Assembly (NCBI RefSeq): GCF_022427965.1
Contig: NZ_JAKTTI010000008.1
Coordinates: 1-64,000 of the forward strand
Reading direction: 5' to 3'
From: Fredinandcohnia quinoae
Lineage (GTDB): Bacteria; Bacillota; Bacilli; Bacillales; Bacillaceae_L
Length of the DNA: 64,000 nucleotides
Positions 24,786 through 32,879 of this stretch are shown here, piece by piece. The position numbers and the translations under genes are program-made. How positions within the stretch are numbered: the first letter of the stretch is position 1; each line of letters starts with the position of its first letter. The notes under the pieces were generated by a model. That model saw only the letters and a program-made list of their open reading frames with translations, was not told where the DNA came from and made no database searches.

Positions 24786-24875
24786 TTGACGGAACACTTG
24801 CAAAATTCAACACCAATACTAGGCTATGACCCTGAATTACCCAAAAATCAACAAGTTTTAAGAGAAGTTAAATAG
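24786..24875 (+). pseudogene. Possible gene remnant between VOC and AraC-type genes
   Basis: A 29-codon plus-strand frame ends with a natural-looking tail TPILGYDPELPKNQQVLREV before TAG at 24873. There is no ribosome binding site and a stop lies in frame about 30 bp upstream, so it may be the 3' end of a decayed gene. The protein family is not recognised. The rest of the 24756-25132 gap holds a terminator at 24971 and another short remnant on the minus strand. Confidence 0.25.
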
Positions 24876-24970
24876 CATACGATAAAAAAATAGCAGAAGA
24901 TTTACAGGTAAGTGTATTATCAAATTGTCATTAGCCAAACGGTAGCTTAGTTCGATAAGATATTATAAAA

Positions 24971-25010
24971 CAAAACGCTTCGAGATAAAAATCCAAGCGT
25001 TTTGTGTGCT
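24971..25010. terminator. Bidirectional terminator hairpin
   Basis: CAAAACGCTT (24971-24980) pairs perfectly with AAGCGTTTTG (24995-25004). The A and T stretches are within the stem; it lies between convergent VOC and AraC-type genes. Confidence 0.65.
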
Positions 25011-25020
25011 ATTTGTATTG

Positions 25021-25095
25021 TTATTTATGTTTTAAAAGGCAATTGTATTCTTCATACCACGCGTCAATCGCATTAGAGGTTAACAGATTTGCCAT
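25021..25095 (-). other. Possible short frame downstream of the AraC-type gene
   Basis: A minus-strand frame of 24 codons beginning MANLLTSNAIDAWYEEYN is open back to the end of the AraC-type gene (about 25150) in another frame. The composition looks protein-like, but there is no ribosome binding site. It may be a remnant of a fused or replaced C-terminus. Confidence 0.18.
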
Positions 25096-25132
25096 ATTAA
25101 TCTGATTCACATTTTGGTATTCATGCAGACAC

Positions 25133-25981
25133 TTATTTAGGAATTACTGGAACCCAAAGCTCACTATTTGGAACTCTATCAGGTGCTAGATAATTCTCGA
25201 TACAAGGAAGATCTGCTAATTCGTATCCTGAAGTAGGTAGCCATTCAGTATACAGACGTTGCCATGCATCAGTAATATTTGGAAAAACAGCCCATGTACT
25301 TTTAGGTAGGACTATTTTCTCCATATCACTAGAAAATTCATTTGCATAACGGCAGCCCATGAAATAGTCAAACTCTTCATCCGTAATTGTAGCTTGTTTC
25401 CCACATACACCTAAAATTCCTTCCATTTTACATTGTGGATTTTCCCATGACATATCGATGAGCTTATGTATAAATCCGTTTGTACTCGCTTCTTCCCATA
25501 ACTTAGGAATCATCATAAAAGCATCCTTTGTTACGACCTTTTGTTTAACTCCTACAATCTCAATCTCAAATTCTAAAACTTCAATTCTGTAGTCCATCTC
25601 TACATCCCCTTTAATCGTAATTTGAAAGGAAAGTCTCGGAATGGCTTTTAAATCAATTCCTATACTTCTGGCTTCTGTTGGAGTAGTCCCATGGAGGTTC
25701 TTAAAAGCACGACTGAAAGCATCCGGGGAATCATATCCATATTTCAGGGCAAGGTCAATGATTTTAACGCTAGAGTTATTTTGAAGTTCAAATGCTGCTT
25801 GCGAAAGACGTCTCCGCCTAATGTATTCTGATAAAGTCAATCCTGTCATAGATGAAAACATTCTTGGAAAATGATACTCTGGACAGCAAGCTAGTTTTGC
25901 TACTTCCTTCCCATTAATTTCACCTGCTAAATTTTGTTCAATATAATTCATTGCACGGTTCATTCTCTCTAGCCAATCCAT
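25133..25981 (-). CDS. AraC-family regulator with GyrI-like C-terminal domain
   Basis: 282 residues. The N-terminal AraC/XylS DNA-binding domain (about 1-105) holds two helix-turn-helix units (EVAKLACCPEYHFPRMFSSM and IIDLALKYGYDSPDAFSRAFK followed by GTTPTEAR). The C-terminal part (about 125-282) resembles the GyrI-like/effector-binding fold seen in Rob- and BltR-type multidrug regulators (ending SELWVPVIP). The ATG at 25981 is chosen because AAAGGAGA lies upstream; a longer TTG reading at 26032 spans the RBS. No partner gene is adjacent. Two dyads lie upstream (26062-26104). Confidence 0.87.
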   Translation of the reverse strand: MDWLERMNRAMNYIEQNLAGEINGKEVAKLACCPEYHFPRMFSSMTGLTLSEYIRRRRLSQAAFELQNNSSVKIIDLALKYGYDSPDAFSRAFKNLHGTTPTEARSIGIDLKAIPRLSFQITIKGDVEMDYRIEVLEFEIEIVGVKQKVVTKDAFMMIPKLWEEASTNGFIHKLIDMSWENPQCKMEGILGVCGKQATITDEEFDYFMGCRYANEFSSDMEKIVLPKSTWAVFPNITDAWQRLYTEWLPTSGYELADLPCIENYLAPDRVPNSELWVPVIPK

Positions 25982-26061
25982 TTGATTCCAATCTCCTTTC
26001 AATACCATCTTAAATGAAAAAGGGTTTTTCAATCCGTCATTTTACGCTCAAAAAAAGTCGG

Positions 26062-26104
26062 CTATTCCTGAATAGTAATTACTTTATCGAATTACATTCG
26101 ATAA
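26062..26104. promoter_or_regulatory. Two dyads upstream of the AraC-type gene
   Basis: CTATTC-CT-GAATAG (26062-26075) and TTATCGAAT-TAC-ATTCGATAA (26084-26104) are perfect inverted repeats 80-120 bp upstream of the minus-strand start. Candidate operators. Confidence 0.35.
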
Positions 26105-26320
26105 GAAATGTATAATCCCTTCTTTTGCTAACCTAGCTTTGTCAATTCACACTATTAAGGCTCCTTTCTTGGATTCTTCAGGGATTAGGAGGTTTTACAG
26201 CTAAAGTTAACCAAAAATCTATTTAAGTTAGGCTAATTTGGTCTATTTTTATGGGAAGGCTATAATTTGATTAAAAATAGCACGTATGAAAGGAAAAAAC
26301 ATGTCCAATTTTGAGGATAT

Positions 26321-26440
26321 GCACGTTATTTATTATATTTGAACGATAGTTTGAAATAATGCACGATAAAAAATTTTTATGCTTGTAATTAAAAATAAAT
26401 GCGCGTTAACACAAATATATGCACATTACGATATTTTCGG
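26321..26440. repeat. Array of 20-nt phased degenerate repeats
   Basis: Six consecutive 20-nt units begin GCACGTTA, GAACGATA, GCACGATA, GCTTGTAA, GCGCGTTA and GCACATTA at 26321, 26341, 26361, 26381, 26401 and 26421, each followed by an AT-rich 12-mer ending in AT or TT. A further GCACGT is at 26280. The phase is exact, about two helical turns. There is no coding potential. Confidence 0.6.
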
Positions 26441-26658
26441 AGCAAAAAGTAATATTTCCAAAAATGAAAATGAACAAAATTGCTTAATTAATATACAGTT
26501 TAAAAATATTGACGTATTTTGACGAAAAAATGTGATTATTGTCATTGACATAAAAATGATAATTTAATAACTTAGCAGAGGATAGGATTATAGTAGAATG
26601 AACACTCCCATTTAAAGACTGAATTGCTGAATTGCCAGATTGATTAGAACCTTCCTTC

Positions 26659-26811
26659 TGTAAAAAGTCGCCCATAATCCTTCGGCTTTTGGGCTGGGGA
26701 GGGGGACGAAGTGCGACGATTGGTACACGAGCACTGAACTGGGGCGGGGACGAAGTGCGAAGACTGGTACCCGAGCACTGAATAAGGACGGAAATGATCA
26801 TTTCGATGAAG
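26659..26811. repeat. Hairpin repeat upstream of nuo, copy A
   Basis: Begins TGTAAAAAGTCGCCC and ends GATGAAG. It contains the stem GCCC.TAA/TTTTGGGC (26670-26694) and two tandem 44-bp subrepeats starting GGGGACGAAGTGCGA (26702 and 26746), each with AGTGC and GCACT arms. The same layout recurs at 26913-27021 with one subrepeat. On the minus strand the stem is followed by TTTTT, as in a terminator. Confidence 0.7.
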
Positions 26812-26912
26812 TGAGTGGTTTATTGTTGTGGAACTGGTGAAAGAGGTTTGAATTGAAATTCTCTTTCGAGAATTTAAGTGAATGAAGGGCGACTGAGTTA
26901 AGGGGAGTTCGA

Positions 26913-27021
26913 TGTAAAAAGTCGCCCAAAATCCTTCGGCTTTTGGGCTGGGTAGGGGGACGAAGTGCGACGACAAGTACTCGAGCACTGAACTAGGACG
27001 GAAATAACCATTTTGATGAAG
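26913..27021. repeat. Hairpin repeat upstream of nuo, copy B
   Basis: Second copy, 254 bp from the first, with the same ends. Its stem is perfect here: GCCCAAAA (26924-26931) with TTTTGGGC (26941-26948), followed on the minus strand by GAC and TTTTT. It has one copy of the GGGGACGAAGTGCGA subrepeat, and its right part forms the left arms of the nested structure at 26962-27164. Confidence 0.7.
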
Positions 27022-27164
27022 CTAAAGCTTCATCATTTCAGCTTTGCTGAAACAGGAAAATAAATAAGAAATTGCTTGGAAAAGCTAGCTTTTCCCGCAG
27101 ATTTCTTATTTATTTTTCTGAAATGGTAATTTCCTAGAATAAGTGCGGGGTTTGGTCGCACTTC
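26962..27164. repeat. Nested multi-stem inverted repeat upstream of nuoA
   Basis: Outer arms GAAGTGCGAC (26962-26971) and GTCGCACTTC (27155-27164) enclose GGAAATAACCATTT (27000-27013) / AAATGGTAATTTCC (27121-27134, one mismatch). These enclose three side stems: GATGAAGC/GCTTCATC (27015-27034), TTTCAGC/GCTGAAA (27036-27052), and AAAATAAATAAGAAAT/ATTTCTTATTTATTTT (27057-27072/27101-27116), the last capped by the palindrome GGAAAAGCTAGCTTTTCC (27078-27095). It would fold as a multi-branch cruciform or RNA. Confidence 0.75.
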
Positions 27165-27175
27165 ATTGTAAAAAG

Positions 27176-27184
27176 TGCTATAAT
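27176..27184 (+). promoter_or_regulatory. Extended -10 promoter candidate for the nuo operon
   Basis: TGCTATAAT fits the extended -10 pattern TGnTATAAT, 64 nt before the nuoA start; no good -35 is at the usual distance, where the outer arm GTCGCACTTC of the nested inverted repeat lies. Confidence 0.5.
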
Positions 27185-27248
27185 GTTATCGGTTACAAGT
27201 TTAATAATTTTGGGTTTTTAAATTTTTTTGAATATCGGAGGGGGCTGC

Positions 27249-27626
27249 ATGGGGGATTTTTTGAATCAGTATTTGAATAATTACTTGATAGTGTTTGTCT
27301 TCTTGTGCTTAGGCATTTTGTTGCCGATTGTTGCTTTGACTGCTGGTCGTTTATTACGACCACATGCGCCAAACCAAGCGAAGCAAACTACATATGAGAG
27401 TGGAATTGAGCCATTCCACGATTCACGGGTTCAGTTCAATGTACGGTATTATATTTTTGCGCTTATGTTCGTAATTTTCGATGTTGAGACAGTATTTTTA
27501 TATCCATGGGCTGTTGCGTATGATAAATTAGGTATTTTTGCCTTGATAGAGATGTTTATCTTCGTAGTAATGCTTGTTATCGGCTTAGTATATGCATGGA
27601 AGAAGAAGGTGTTGAAATGGATCTAA
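27249..27626 (+). CDS. nuoA: NADH-quinone oxidoreductase subunit A
   Basis: 125-residue membrane protein with three helices and the family signature [40 protein letters not shown]. It joins the membrane and peripheral arms of complex I. The ATG at 27249 is used because GGAGGGGG lies just before it. Overlaps the start of nuoB by 10 bp. First gene of an 11-gene nuo operon. Confidence 0.96.
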   Translation: MGDFLNQYLNNYLIVFVFLCLGILLPIVALTAGRLLRPHAPNQAKQTTYESGIEPFHDSRVQFNVRYYIFALMFVIFDVETVFLYPWAVAYDKLGIFALIEMFIFVVMLVIGLVYAWKKKVLKWI

Positions 27627-28129
27627 AACTAGATGGAATCTCAGAATTGGAAATGGAAGAGTTGAAGAGAAGTGTTTTTTTAACAACTCTTGAACAGGTG
27701 AAAGGATGGGCACGGAGTAATTCAATTTGGCCAATGACGTTTGGTCTTGCTTGTTGTGCGATTGAAATGATGGGTGTAGGTTCATCTCACTATGACTTGG
27801 ATCGTTTTGGGTCGTTTTTCCGTACGTCTCCGCGTCAATCGGATTGTATGATTGTATCAGGAACGGTAACAAAGAAAATGGCACCTGTTTTAAAAAGGCT
27901 ATATGACCAAATGCCTGAACCAAAATGGGTCATTGCGATGGGTTCATGTGCGACTGCAGGTGGTCCATACGTGAAATCATATGCAGTCGTTAAAGGTGTG
28001 GACCAAATTGTACCTGTAGATGTATATATCCCTGGTTGTCCACCGAATCCGGCTGCACTTATTTATGGAATTAACAAACTGAAAGAAAAGATACGCTATG
28101 AGGCTAAGACAGGGAAGAAGGTGATCTAG
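27617..28129 (+). CDS. nuoB: NADH-quinone oxidoreductase subunit B
   Basis: 170 residues. Carries cluster N2, the last iron-sulfur centre before quinone: ligands are in [20 protein letters not shown] and YIPGCPPNP. The ATG at 27617 has AAGGTG 5 nt upstream; the ATG at 27596 lacks a RBS and would lengthen the overlap with nuoA. Confidence 0.96.
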   Translation: MDLKLDGISELEMEELKRSVFLTTLEQVKGWARSNSIWPMTFGLACCAIEMMGVGSSHYDLDRFGSFFRTSPRQSDCMIVSGTVTKKMAPVLKRLYDQMPEPKWVIAMGSCATAGGPYVKSYAVVKGVDQIVPVDVYIPGCPPNPAALIYGINKLKEKIRYEAKTGKKVI

Positions 28130-28130
28130 C

Positions 28131-29354
28131 GTGAGCGATAAAGACCTTGAACAGCAAAAACGTGAGGCTGCGGAGCTCGCGAAAAAGAAAGCCGCAGCAG
28201 CTGCAAAAGCAAAGGCTGCAGCACTAGCGAAGCAAAAGGCAGCGGAGCAAGCACCTGAGTCGTCTGATGCACCGGAAACAACAGCAGGAGCAGAGGATCC
28301 AAAGGAGCTTGCGAAGAAGAAAGCCGCAGCAGCAGCGAAAGCAAAGGCTGCAGCACTAGCGAAGCAAAAGGCAGCGGAACAAGCACCTGAGTCGTCTGAT
28401 GCACCGGAAACAACTGATGGGGCAGAGGATCCAAAAGAGCTTGCGAAGAAGAAAGCCGCAGCAGCCGCGAAAGCAAAAGCTGCAGCACTTGCAAAAGCAA
28501 AAGCATCAGGGGCAGAACTTGATGAACCAGTTGGTGATGATGATCTAGCCAAAGCCAAGGCCAAGGCAGTTGCCGCAGCAAAAGCAAAGGCTGCAGCATT
28601 AGCGAAGCAAAAGGCATTAGAAAAAGCTAGTGGGGCTGCAGATGATGATGATGATGCTAAGGCAAAGGCGAAAGCTGCAGCAGTAGCAAAAGCAAAAGCC
28701 GCAGCAGCCGCGAAGGCAAAAGCAATGGCGGCAGGTGGTGCAGGTGAAGATGATCTAGCGAAGGAAAAGGCAAAAGCGATTGCAGTAGCAAAGGCAAAAG
28801 CAGCCGCAGCAGCAAAAGCAAGAGCCGGAGCTGGAGGGGCAACAAATGATGAACCAGCTGAAGAAGTAAAACCATCACCGAATCAACCATACTTAGACAA
28901 ATATGAAAAGGTAATTAAAGAGCATTTAGGGGAAGAAGTATTAGAGAATTCTTATATTAATACCTTATCAAAGGATGTACCAACCCTTGTTGCGAAGCCA
29001 GATACATATTACAAAGTAGCTGAGTTTTTAAAATATAATGAGCAACTAGGATTTGATTATTTATCAGAATTACACGGAACAGATTTCCAGACTCATATGG
29101 AAATATATGTTCACTTGTTCTCTTATAAAAATAGACAATCTGTTGCACTCAAAGTAAAAATAGACCGTGACAATCCTGAGACTTACTCCTTACAACCACT
29201 ATGGGAAGGTGCAAATTGGCCTGAACGTGAGGCATATGATCTGCTAGGAATTAACTTCATCGGTCACCCTAATATGACACGAATCATGTTACCAGATGAC
29301 TGGGTAGGACATCCGCTCAGAAAAGACTATGAACCGTATGATGTGGAGGTGTAG
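28131..29354 (+). CDS. nuoC: NADH-quinone oxidoreductase subunit C with Lys/Ala repeat extension
   Basis: 407 residues from a GTG start one base after the nuoB stop. The C-terminal 155 or so residues (from about 253) are the 30-kDa subunit domain: [12 protein letters not shown], and [20 protein letters not shown], ending RKDYEPYD. The N-terminal ~245 residues are low complexity, built of KAKAAA-type runs. Residues 15-58 and 59-102 are two near-identical 44-residue repeats (132 bp each at 28173-28304 and 28305-28436), and a third begins at 103. Such an extension is seen in some Bacillus NuoC proteins, but its function is unknown; it may be a flexible basic helix. Confidence 0.93.
   Translation: MSDKDLEQQKREAAELAKKKAAAAAKAKAAALAKQKAAEQAPESSDAPETTAGAEDPKELAKKKAAAAAKAKAAALAKQKAAEQAPESSDAPETTDGAEDPKELAKKKAAAAAKAKAAALAKAKASGAELDEPVGDDDLAKAKAKAVAAAKAKAAALAKQKALEKASGAADDDDDAKAKAKAAAVAKAKAAAAAKAKAMAAGGAGEDDLAKEKAKAIAVAKAKAAAAAKARAGAGGATNDEPAEEVKPSPNQPYLDKYEKVIKEHLGEEVLENSYINTLSKDVPTLVAKPDTYYKVAEFLKYNEQLGFDYLSELHGTDFQTHMEIYVHLFSYKNRQSVALKVKIDRDNPETYSLQPLWEGANWPEREAYDLLGINFIGHPNMTRIMLPDDWVGHPLRKDYEPYDVEV
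28173..28500 (+). repeat. 132-bp tandem repeats within nuoC
   Basis: Unit 1 at 28173-28304 and unit 2 at 28305-28436 are almost identical in DNA, including long identical stretches such as the segment encoding [15 protein letters not shown] partial third unit starts at 28437. Frame is kept (44 codons per unit). Confidence 0.85.
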
Positions 29355-29357
29355 CAA

Positions 29358-30458
29358 ATGATTCGTACAGAAGAAATGCTCCTAAATGTAGGACCACAGC
29401 ATCCTAGTACACACGGAGTATTCCGATTAGTTGTAAAAATTGATGGAGAAATAATAACTGAAGCTACACCAGTCATTGGTTATCTTCACCGTGGAACTGA
29501 AAAACTAGCAGAGGATCTGCAATATACTCAAATCATCCCATATACAGACCGAATGGATTACCTATCTGCTATGACAAACAATTATGTCATTTGCCATGCA
29601 GTTGAAACAATGATGGATATTAAAATTCCTGATCGTGCAGAGTATCTACGTGTGCTTGCGATGGAATTAGGAAGGGTTGCAAGTCACCTTGTCTGGTGGG
29701 GTACGTACTTACTTGACCTCGGTGCTACAACACCGTTCTTATATGCATTTAGAGAACGTGAAATGATTATTAATCTATTAAATGAGCTTTCAGGTGCACG
29801 TCTCACATTTAACTATATGCGTGTAGGTGGTGTGAAGTGGGATGCTCCAGAAGGTTGGATTGATAAGGTTAGAGAATTTGTACCATATATGAGATCGCAG
29901 CTACCGGGATACCACGAGTTAGTGACTGGAAATGAAATTTTCATGGACCGTGTAAAAGGTGTTGGAAAATACACGAAGGAAGACGCACTCGCATACTCAC
30001 TAAGTGGTGCTAATCTCCGTTGTACAGGTGTGAAATGGGATCTTCGCAAGGATGAGCCTTATTCCATTTATGATCGATTTGATTTTGATGTACCGACAAG
30101 AGATGGTGGAGATGCATGGGCACGTTATCACTGCCGTTTGGAAGAAATCGAAGAATCACTTAAAATCATTGAACAAGCCGTAGAACAATTCCCTGCAGAG
30201 GGAGAAATTATGGCCAAGGTTCCAAAAATTATAAAGGCCCCAAAAGGTGAGGCATATGTAAGAATTGAATCACCTCGTGGGGAAATTGGCTGTTATATTT
30301 CGAGTGATGGGAAAAAAGAGCCTTATCGATTAAAGTTCCGTAGACCCTCATTCTATAATTTGCAAATACTTCCAAAATTATTAAAAGGTCAAAATATGGC
30401 AAATCTAATTGCCATTTTAGGCGCAATAGATATTGTTCTCGGGGAGGTTGATGGTTAA
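29358..30458 (+). CDS. nuoD: NADH-quinone oxidoreductase subunit D
   Basis: 366 residues. The 49-kDa subunit forms the quinone site together with NuoB. Features: LNVGPQHPSTHGVFRL at the start, YLHRGTEKLAE, and the C-terminal ESPRGEIGCYISSDG and LLKGQNMANLIAILGAIDIVLGEVD. A separate gene here, not a nuoCD fusion. The stop and the nuoH start share one base (TAATG). Confidence 0.97.
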   Translation: MIRTEEMLLNVGPQHPSTHGVFRLVVKIDGEIITEATPVIGYLHRGTEKLAEDLQYTQIIPYTDRMDYLSAMTNNYVICHAVETMMDIKIPDRAEYLRVLAMELGRVASHLVWWGTYLLDLGATTPFLYAFREREMIINLLNELSGARLTFNYMRVGGVKWDAPEGWIDKVREFVPYMRSQLPGYHELVTGNEIFMDRVKGVGKYTKEDALAYSLSGANLRCTGVKWDLRKDEPYSIYDRFDFDVPTRDGGDAWARYHCRLEEIEESLKIIEQAVEQFPAEGEIMAKVPKIIKAPKGEAYVRIESPRGEIGCYISSDGKKEPYRLKFRRPSFYNLQILPKLLKGQNMANLIAILGAIDIVLGEVDG

Positions 30459-31459
30459 TGATCGATCAATTATTGAATTCACCTCCAAGCTGGCTTAACT
30501 TTGGAATTTTCTTCGGTCTAGCAACGATATTGTTACTAGTTATACTAGGATTTGTAACATATGGAATTCTTGCCGAGCGTAAAGTAATGGGCTTTATGCA
30601 GGCGCGTCAGGGTCCTAACCAAACCGGTGGGCGTTGGGGACTGTTACAAACAGTAGCAGACGTATTGAAGCTTTTAATTAAAGAGGATACGATTCCAAAA
30701 TTAGCAGATCGACCACTGTTCATAATTGCACCAGTCATTGCATTTGCACCGGCTTTCATGGTAGTCGCAGCAATTCCATTTACTGATAATTATAAGTTTG
30801 CAGATATTGGGGTTGGTTTGCTCTATTATGTTGCGGTGTCAGGTATTACAACGGTTGGAATTGTGACGGGTGGTTGGGCATCAAATAATAAATACGCACT
30901 CATGGGTGGTATGCGTGCAGCCGCACAAATGATATCTTATGAGATTCCACTTGTTATGTCTGTGATTGGAATTATTTTATTAACTGGTAGCTTAAATTTA
31001 TCTGATATCGTCAACGCACAAGAAAATGTTTGGTATATTTTTGTACAGCCAGTTGCTTTTTTCGTATTCTTTATTGCATCTGTCGCAGAGCTGAATCGTG
31101 TGCCATTTGACCTACCGGAAGCTGAATCAGAGCTAGTTGCTGGTTTCCATGTTGAATATTCAGGCTTTAGATGGGCATTCTTTATGCTTGCAGAGTATGT
31201 GTATATGTTCGCGATGGCTGCTTTAACAACGGTATTATTTTTAGGCGGATGGCAACCAATTGCATTCTTAAGCTTTATACCTGGAGCTGTATGGTTTGCA
31301 TTAAAATTCAGTGTAGTCATTTATATTTTAATCTGGTTCCGTTCCACATTTCCACGGTTACGTGCTGATCGCTTGATGGAATTTGGTTGGAAGGTACTAC
31401 TACCAATTGCACTCGCTAATATTTTCTTAGCAGCACTAATTAAAGAGTTATTTTATTAA
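30458..31459 (+). CDS. nuoH: NADH-quinone oxidoreductase subunit H
   Basis: 333 residues, eight membrane helices. Forms the quinone chamber and the first proton path. Signatures: AERKVMGFMQARQGPNQTGG, RAAAQMISYEIPL and AELNRVPFDLPEAESELVAGFHVEYSG. A short TTCAAAAAG-family element separates it from nuoI. Confidence 0.97.
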   Translation: MIDQLLNSPPSWLNFGIFFGLATILLLVILGFVTYGILAERKVMGFMQARQGPNQTGGRWGLLQTVADVLKLLIKEDTIPKLADRPLFIIAPVIAFAPAFMVVAAIPFTDNYKFADIGVGLLYYVAVSGITTVGIVTGGWASNNKYALMGGMRAAAQMISYEIPLVMSVIGIILLTGSLNLSDIVNAQENVWYIFVQPVAFFVFFIASVAELNRVPFDLPEAESELVAGFHVEYSGFRWAFFMLAEYVYMFAMAALTTVLFLGGWQPIAFLSFIPGAVWFALKFSVVIYILIWFRSTFPRLRADRLMEFGWKVLLPIALANIFLAALIKELFY

Positions 31460-31469
31460 GTTCAAGCCC

Positions 31470-31582
31470 ATTCAAAAAGGAAGACAAAAAGGGCGGAGAA
31501 GGTCGAGGAACGATAGTCACGAGGAACGGAGGGGCAGAGTGACGAAGAGATTCGACAGGTATTTTTCCCGGACTTTTTGAAT
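31470..31582. mobile_element. MITE-like element, TTCAAAAAG family, short copy
   Basis: 113 bp with perfect inverted ends ATTCAAAAAG (31470-31479) and CTTTTTGAAT (31573-31582), and the inner pattern GACGAAGAGATTCGACAGG near the right end. It is an internally deleted relative of the 277-bp copy at 10797. Inserted between nuoH and nuoI without disturbing either gene. Confidence 0.65.
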
Positions 31583-31611
31583 TTCAATCTCAAACAAAGG
31601 GGTGACATTAC

Positions 31612-32031
31612 ATGCTTGGTCTAGCGAAAGGTTTGAAATATACCCTGAAACAACTAACCTTTAAAAAGGTTACCTATGACTATCCGAATGAACCGCTACC
31701 ACTACCGGATCGCTTTCGTGGGATTCAGAAATTTTATCCGGAAAAATGTATCGTATGTAATCAATGTGCTAACATTTGTCCGACCGACTGTATTCAGTTG
31801 ACAGGAAAAAAACACCCTGACCCTATGAAAAAGGGGAAAATTATTGATACGTATGATATTAACTTTGAAATTTGTATTCTTTGCGACTTGTGTACAGAGG
31901 TCTGTCCAACTGAAGCGATTATTATGACAAATAACTTTGAGCTAGCAGAATATAGTCGTGATGAATTATTTAAGAATTTGGAATGGTTAGATGAGAACGA
32001 TACAAACTTGCGAAAGGAGAATAAAGCGTGA
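31612..32031 (+). CDS. nuoI: NADH-quinone oxidoreductase subunit I
   Basis: 139 residues with two [4Fe-4S] motifs, CIVCNQCANICP (near residue 46) and CILCDLCTEVCP (near 87), relaying electrons toward NuoB. RBS AAAGGGG precedes the ATG. Overlaps nuoJ by 4 bp (GTGA). Confidence 0.96.
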   Translation: MLGLAKGLKYTLKQLTFKKVTYDYPNEPLPLPDRFRGIQKFYPEKCIVCNQCANICPTDCIQLTGKKHPDPMKKGKIIDTYDINFEICILCDLCTEVCPTEAIIMTNNFELAEYSRDELFKNLEWLDENDTNLRKENKA

Positions 32032-32549
32032 GTTTGACAGGAGAATTTCTAGCGTTTTTAGTCCTTGCATTAAGTGCGATTGGCGGCGGAATTTTGATGC
32101 TCAATCTTCAAAAGGTTGTCCATATGGTCGTCGCACTTGTATTTACATTTATTAGCATCGCTGGTTTGTATGTATTACTTCATGCAGAATTCCTTGCAGC
32201 GGTCCAGGTCTTAATCTATTCTGGAGCAATTACAATTCTGATGTTATTTGGAATCATGCTTACAAACCATAATGCCACAAATGAGAAAAAAATCAGTATG
32301 GGTCGAAATATTATAATCCTTTTAGGAATTATAGGCTTCGGTCTTGCTATTTATTTCGGTATTTACGATTTGGAGCTTGGGGAACAAGCAACAGATTTAC
32401 ATGTAGACAATACTGAAAAAATTGGATTGGCGCTTTACTCGAAATTTGTCATTCCTTTTGAATTAATGTCGGTTGTACTACTTGTAGCTTTAGTCGGTGC
32501 GATTGTATTAGCAAAAAAAGATAAAGAAGAGGAGGCGAATGAGGAATGA
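32028..32549 (+). CDS. nuoJ: NADH-quinone oxidoreductase subunit J
   Basis: 173 residues from a GTG start, five membrane helices; [27 protein letters not shown] is the family signature. Contributes to the proton path with NuoK. Overlaps nuoI and nuoK by 4 bp each. Confidence 0.95.
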   Translation: MSLTGEFLAFLVLALSAIGGGILMLNLQKVVHMVVALVFTFISIAGLYVLLHAEFLAAVQVLIYSGAITILMLFGIMLTNHNATNEKKISMGRNIIILLGIIGFGLAIYFGIYDLELGEQATDLHVDNTEKIGLALYSKFVIPFELMSVVLLVALVGAIVLAKKDKEEEANEE

Positions 32550-32860
32550 GTTCAATTCCATTGTCAGCCTACCTTTTATTAGCATTAATTTTATTCTGTA
32601 TTGGTTTATACGGTGTTTTAACAAAAAGAAATACAGTAATCGTGTTAATCTCCGCTGAATTAATGTTGAATGCTGCAAATATTAACTTTGTTGCATTTAG
32701 TAAATATGGAGTTAATCCAAATATTACAGGTCAAATCTTTTCATTGTTTGCGATTGCAATTGCTGCGGCGGAAGTTGCAGTAGGTTTAGCGATATTAATG
32801 GCATTATATCGGAATCGTCGAACCGTTAATGTTGATGAAATGGATACAATGAAACAGTAA
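32546..32860 (+). CDS. nuoK: NADH-quinone oxidoreductase subunit K
   Basis: 104 residues, three membrane helices with the conserved glutamates in [15 protein letters not shown] and [14 protein letters not shown]. Antiporter-like MnhC homologue in the proton path. 4-bp overlap with nuoJ. Confidence 0.96.
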   Translation: MSSIPLSAYLLLALILFCIGLYGVLTKRNTVIVLISAELMLNAANINFVAFSKYGVNPNITGQIFSLFAIAIAAAEVAVGLAILMALYRNRRTVNVDEMDTMKQ

Positions 32861-32879
32861 AGAAGGGGATTGTGATACG

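Noticed and set aside
26321-26440. CRISPR array
   Set aside because: Unit length and spacing are both 20 nt with no unique spacers and no cas genes.
26484-26988. Minus-strand frames of 105 and 114 codons before nuoA
   Set aside because: They cross the duplicated hairpin repeats, change frame between copies and have no ribosome binding site; the repeats explain their openness.
27977-28890. Long minus-strand frames opposite nuoC (up to 195 codons)
   Set aside because: These are the reverse of the Lys/Ala codon repeats of nuoC, giving Ala/Ser/Phe or Leu-rich nonsense. No start signals.
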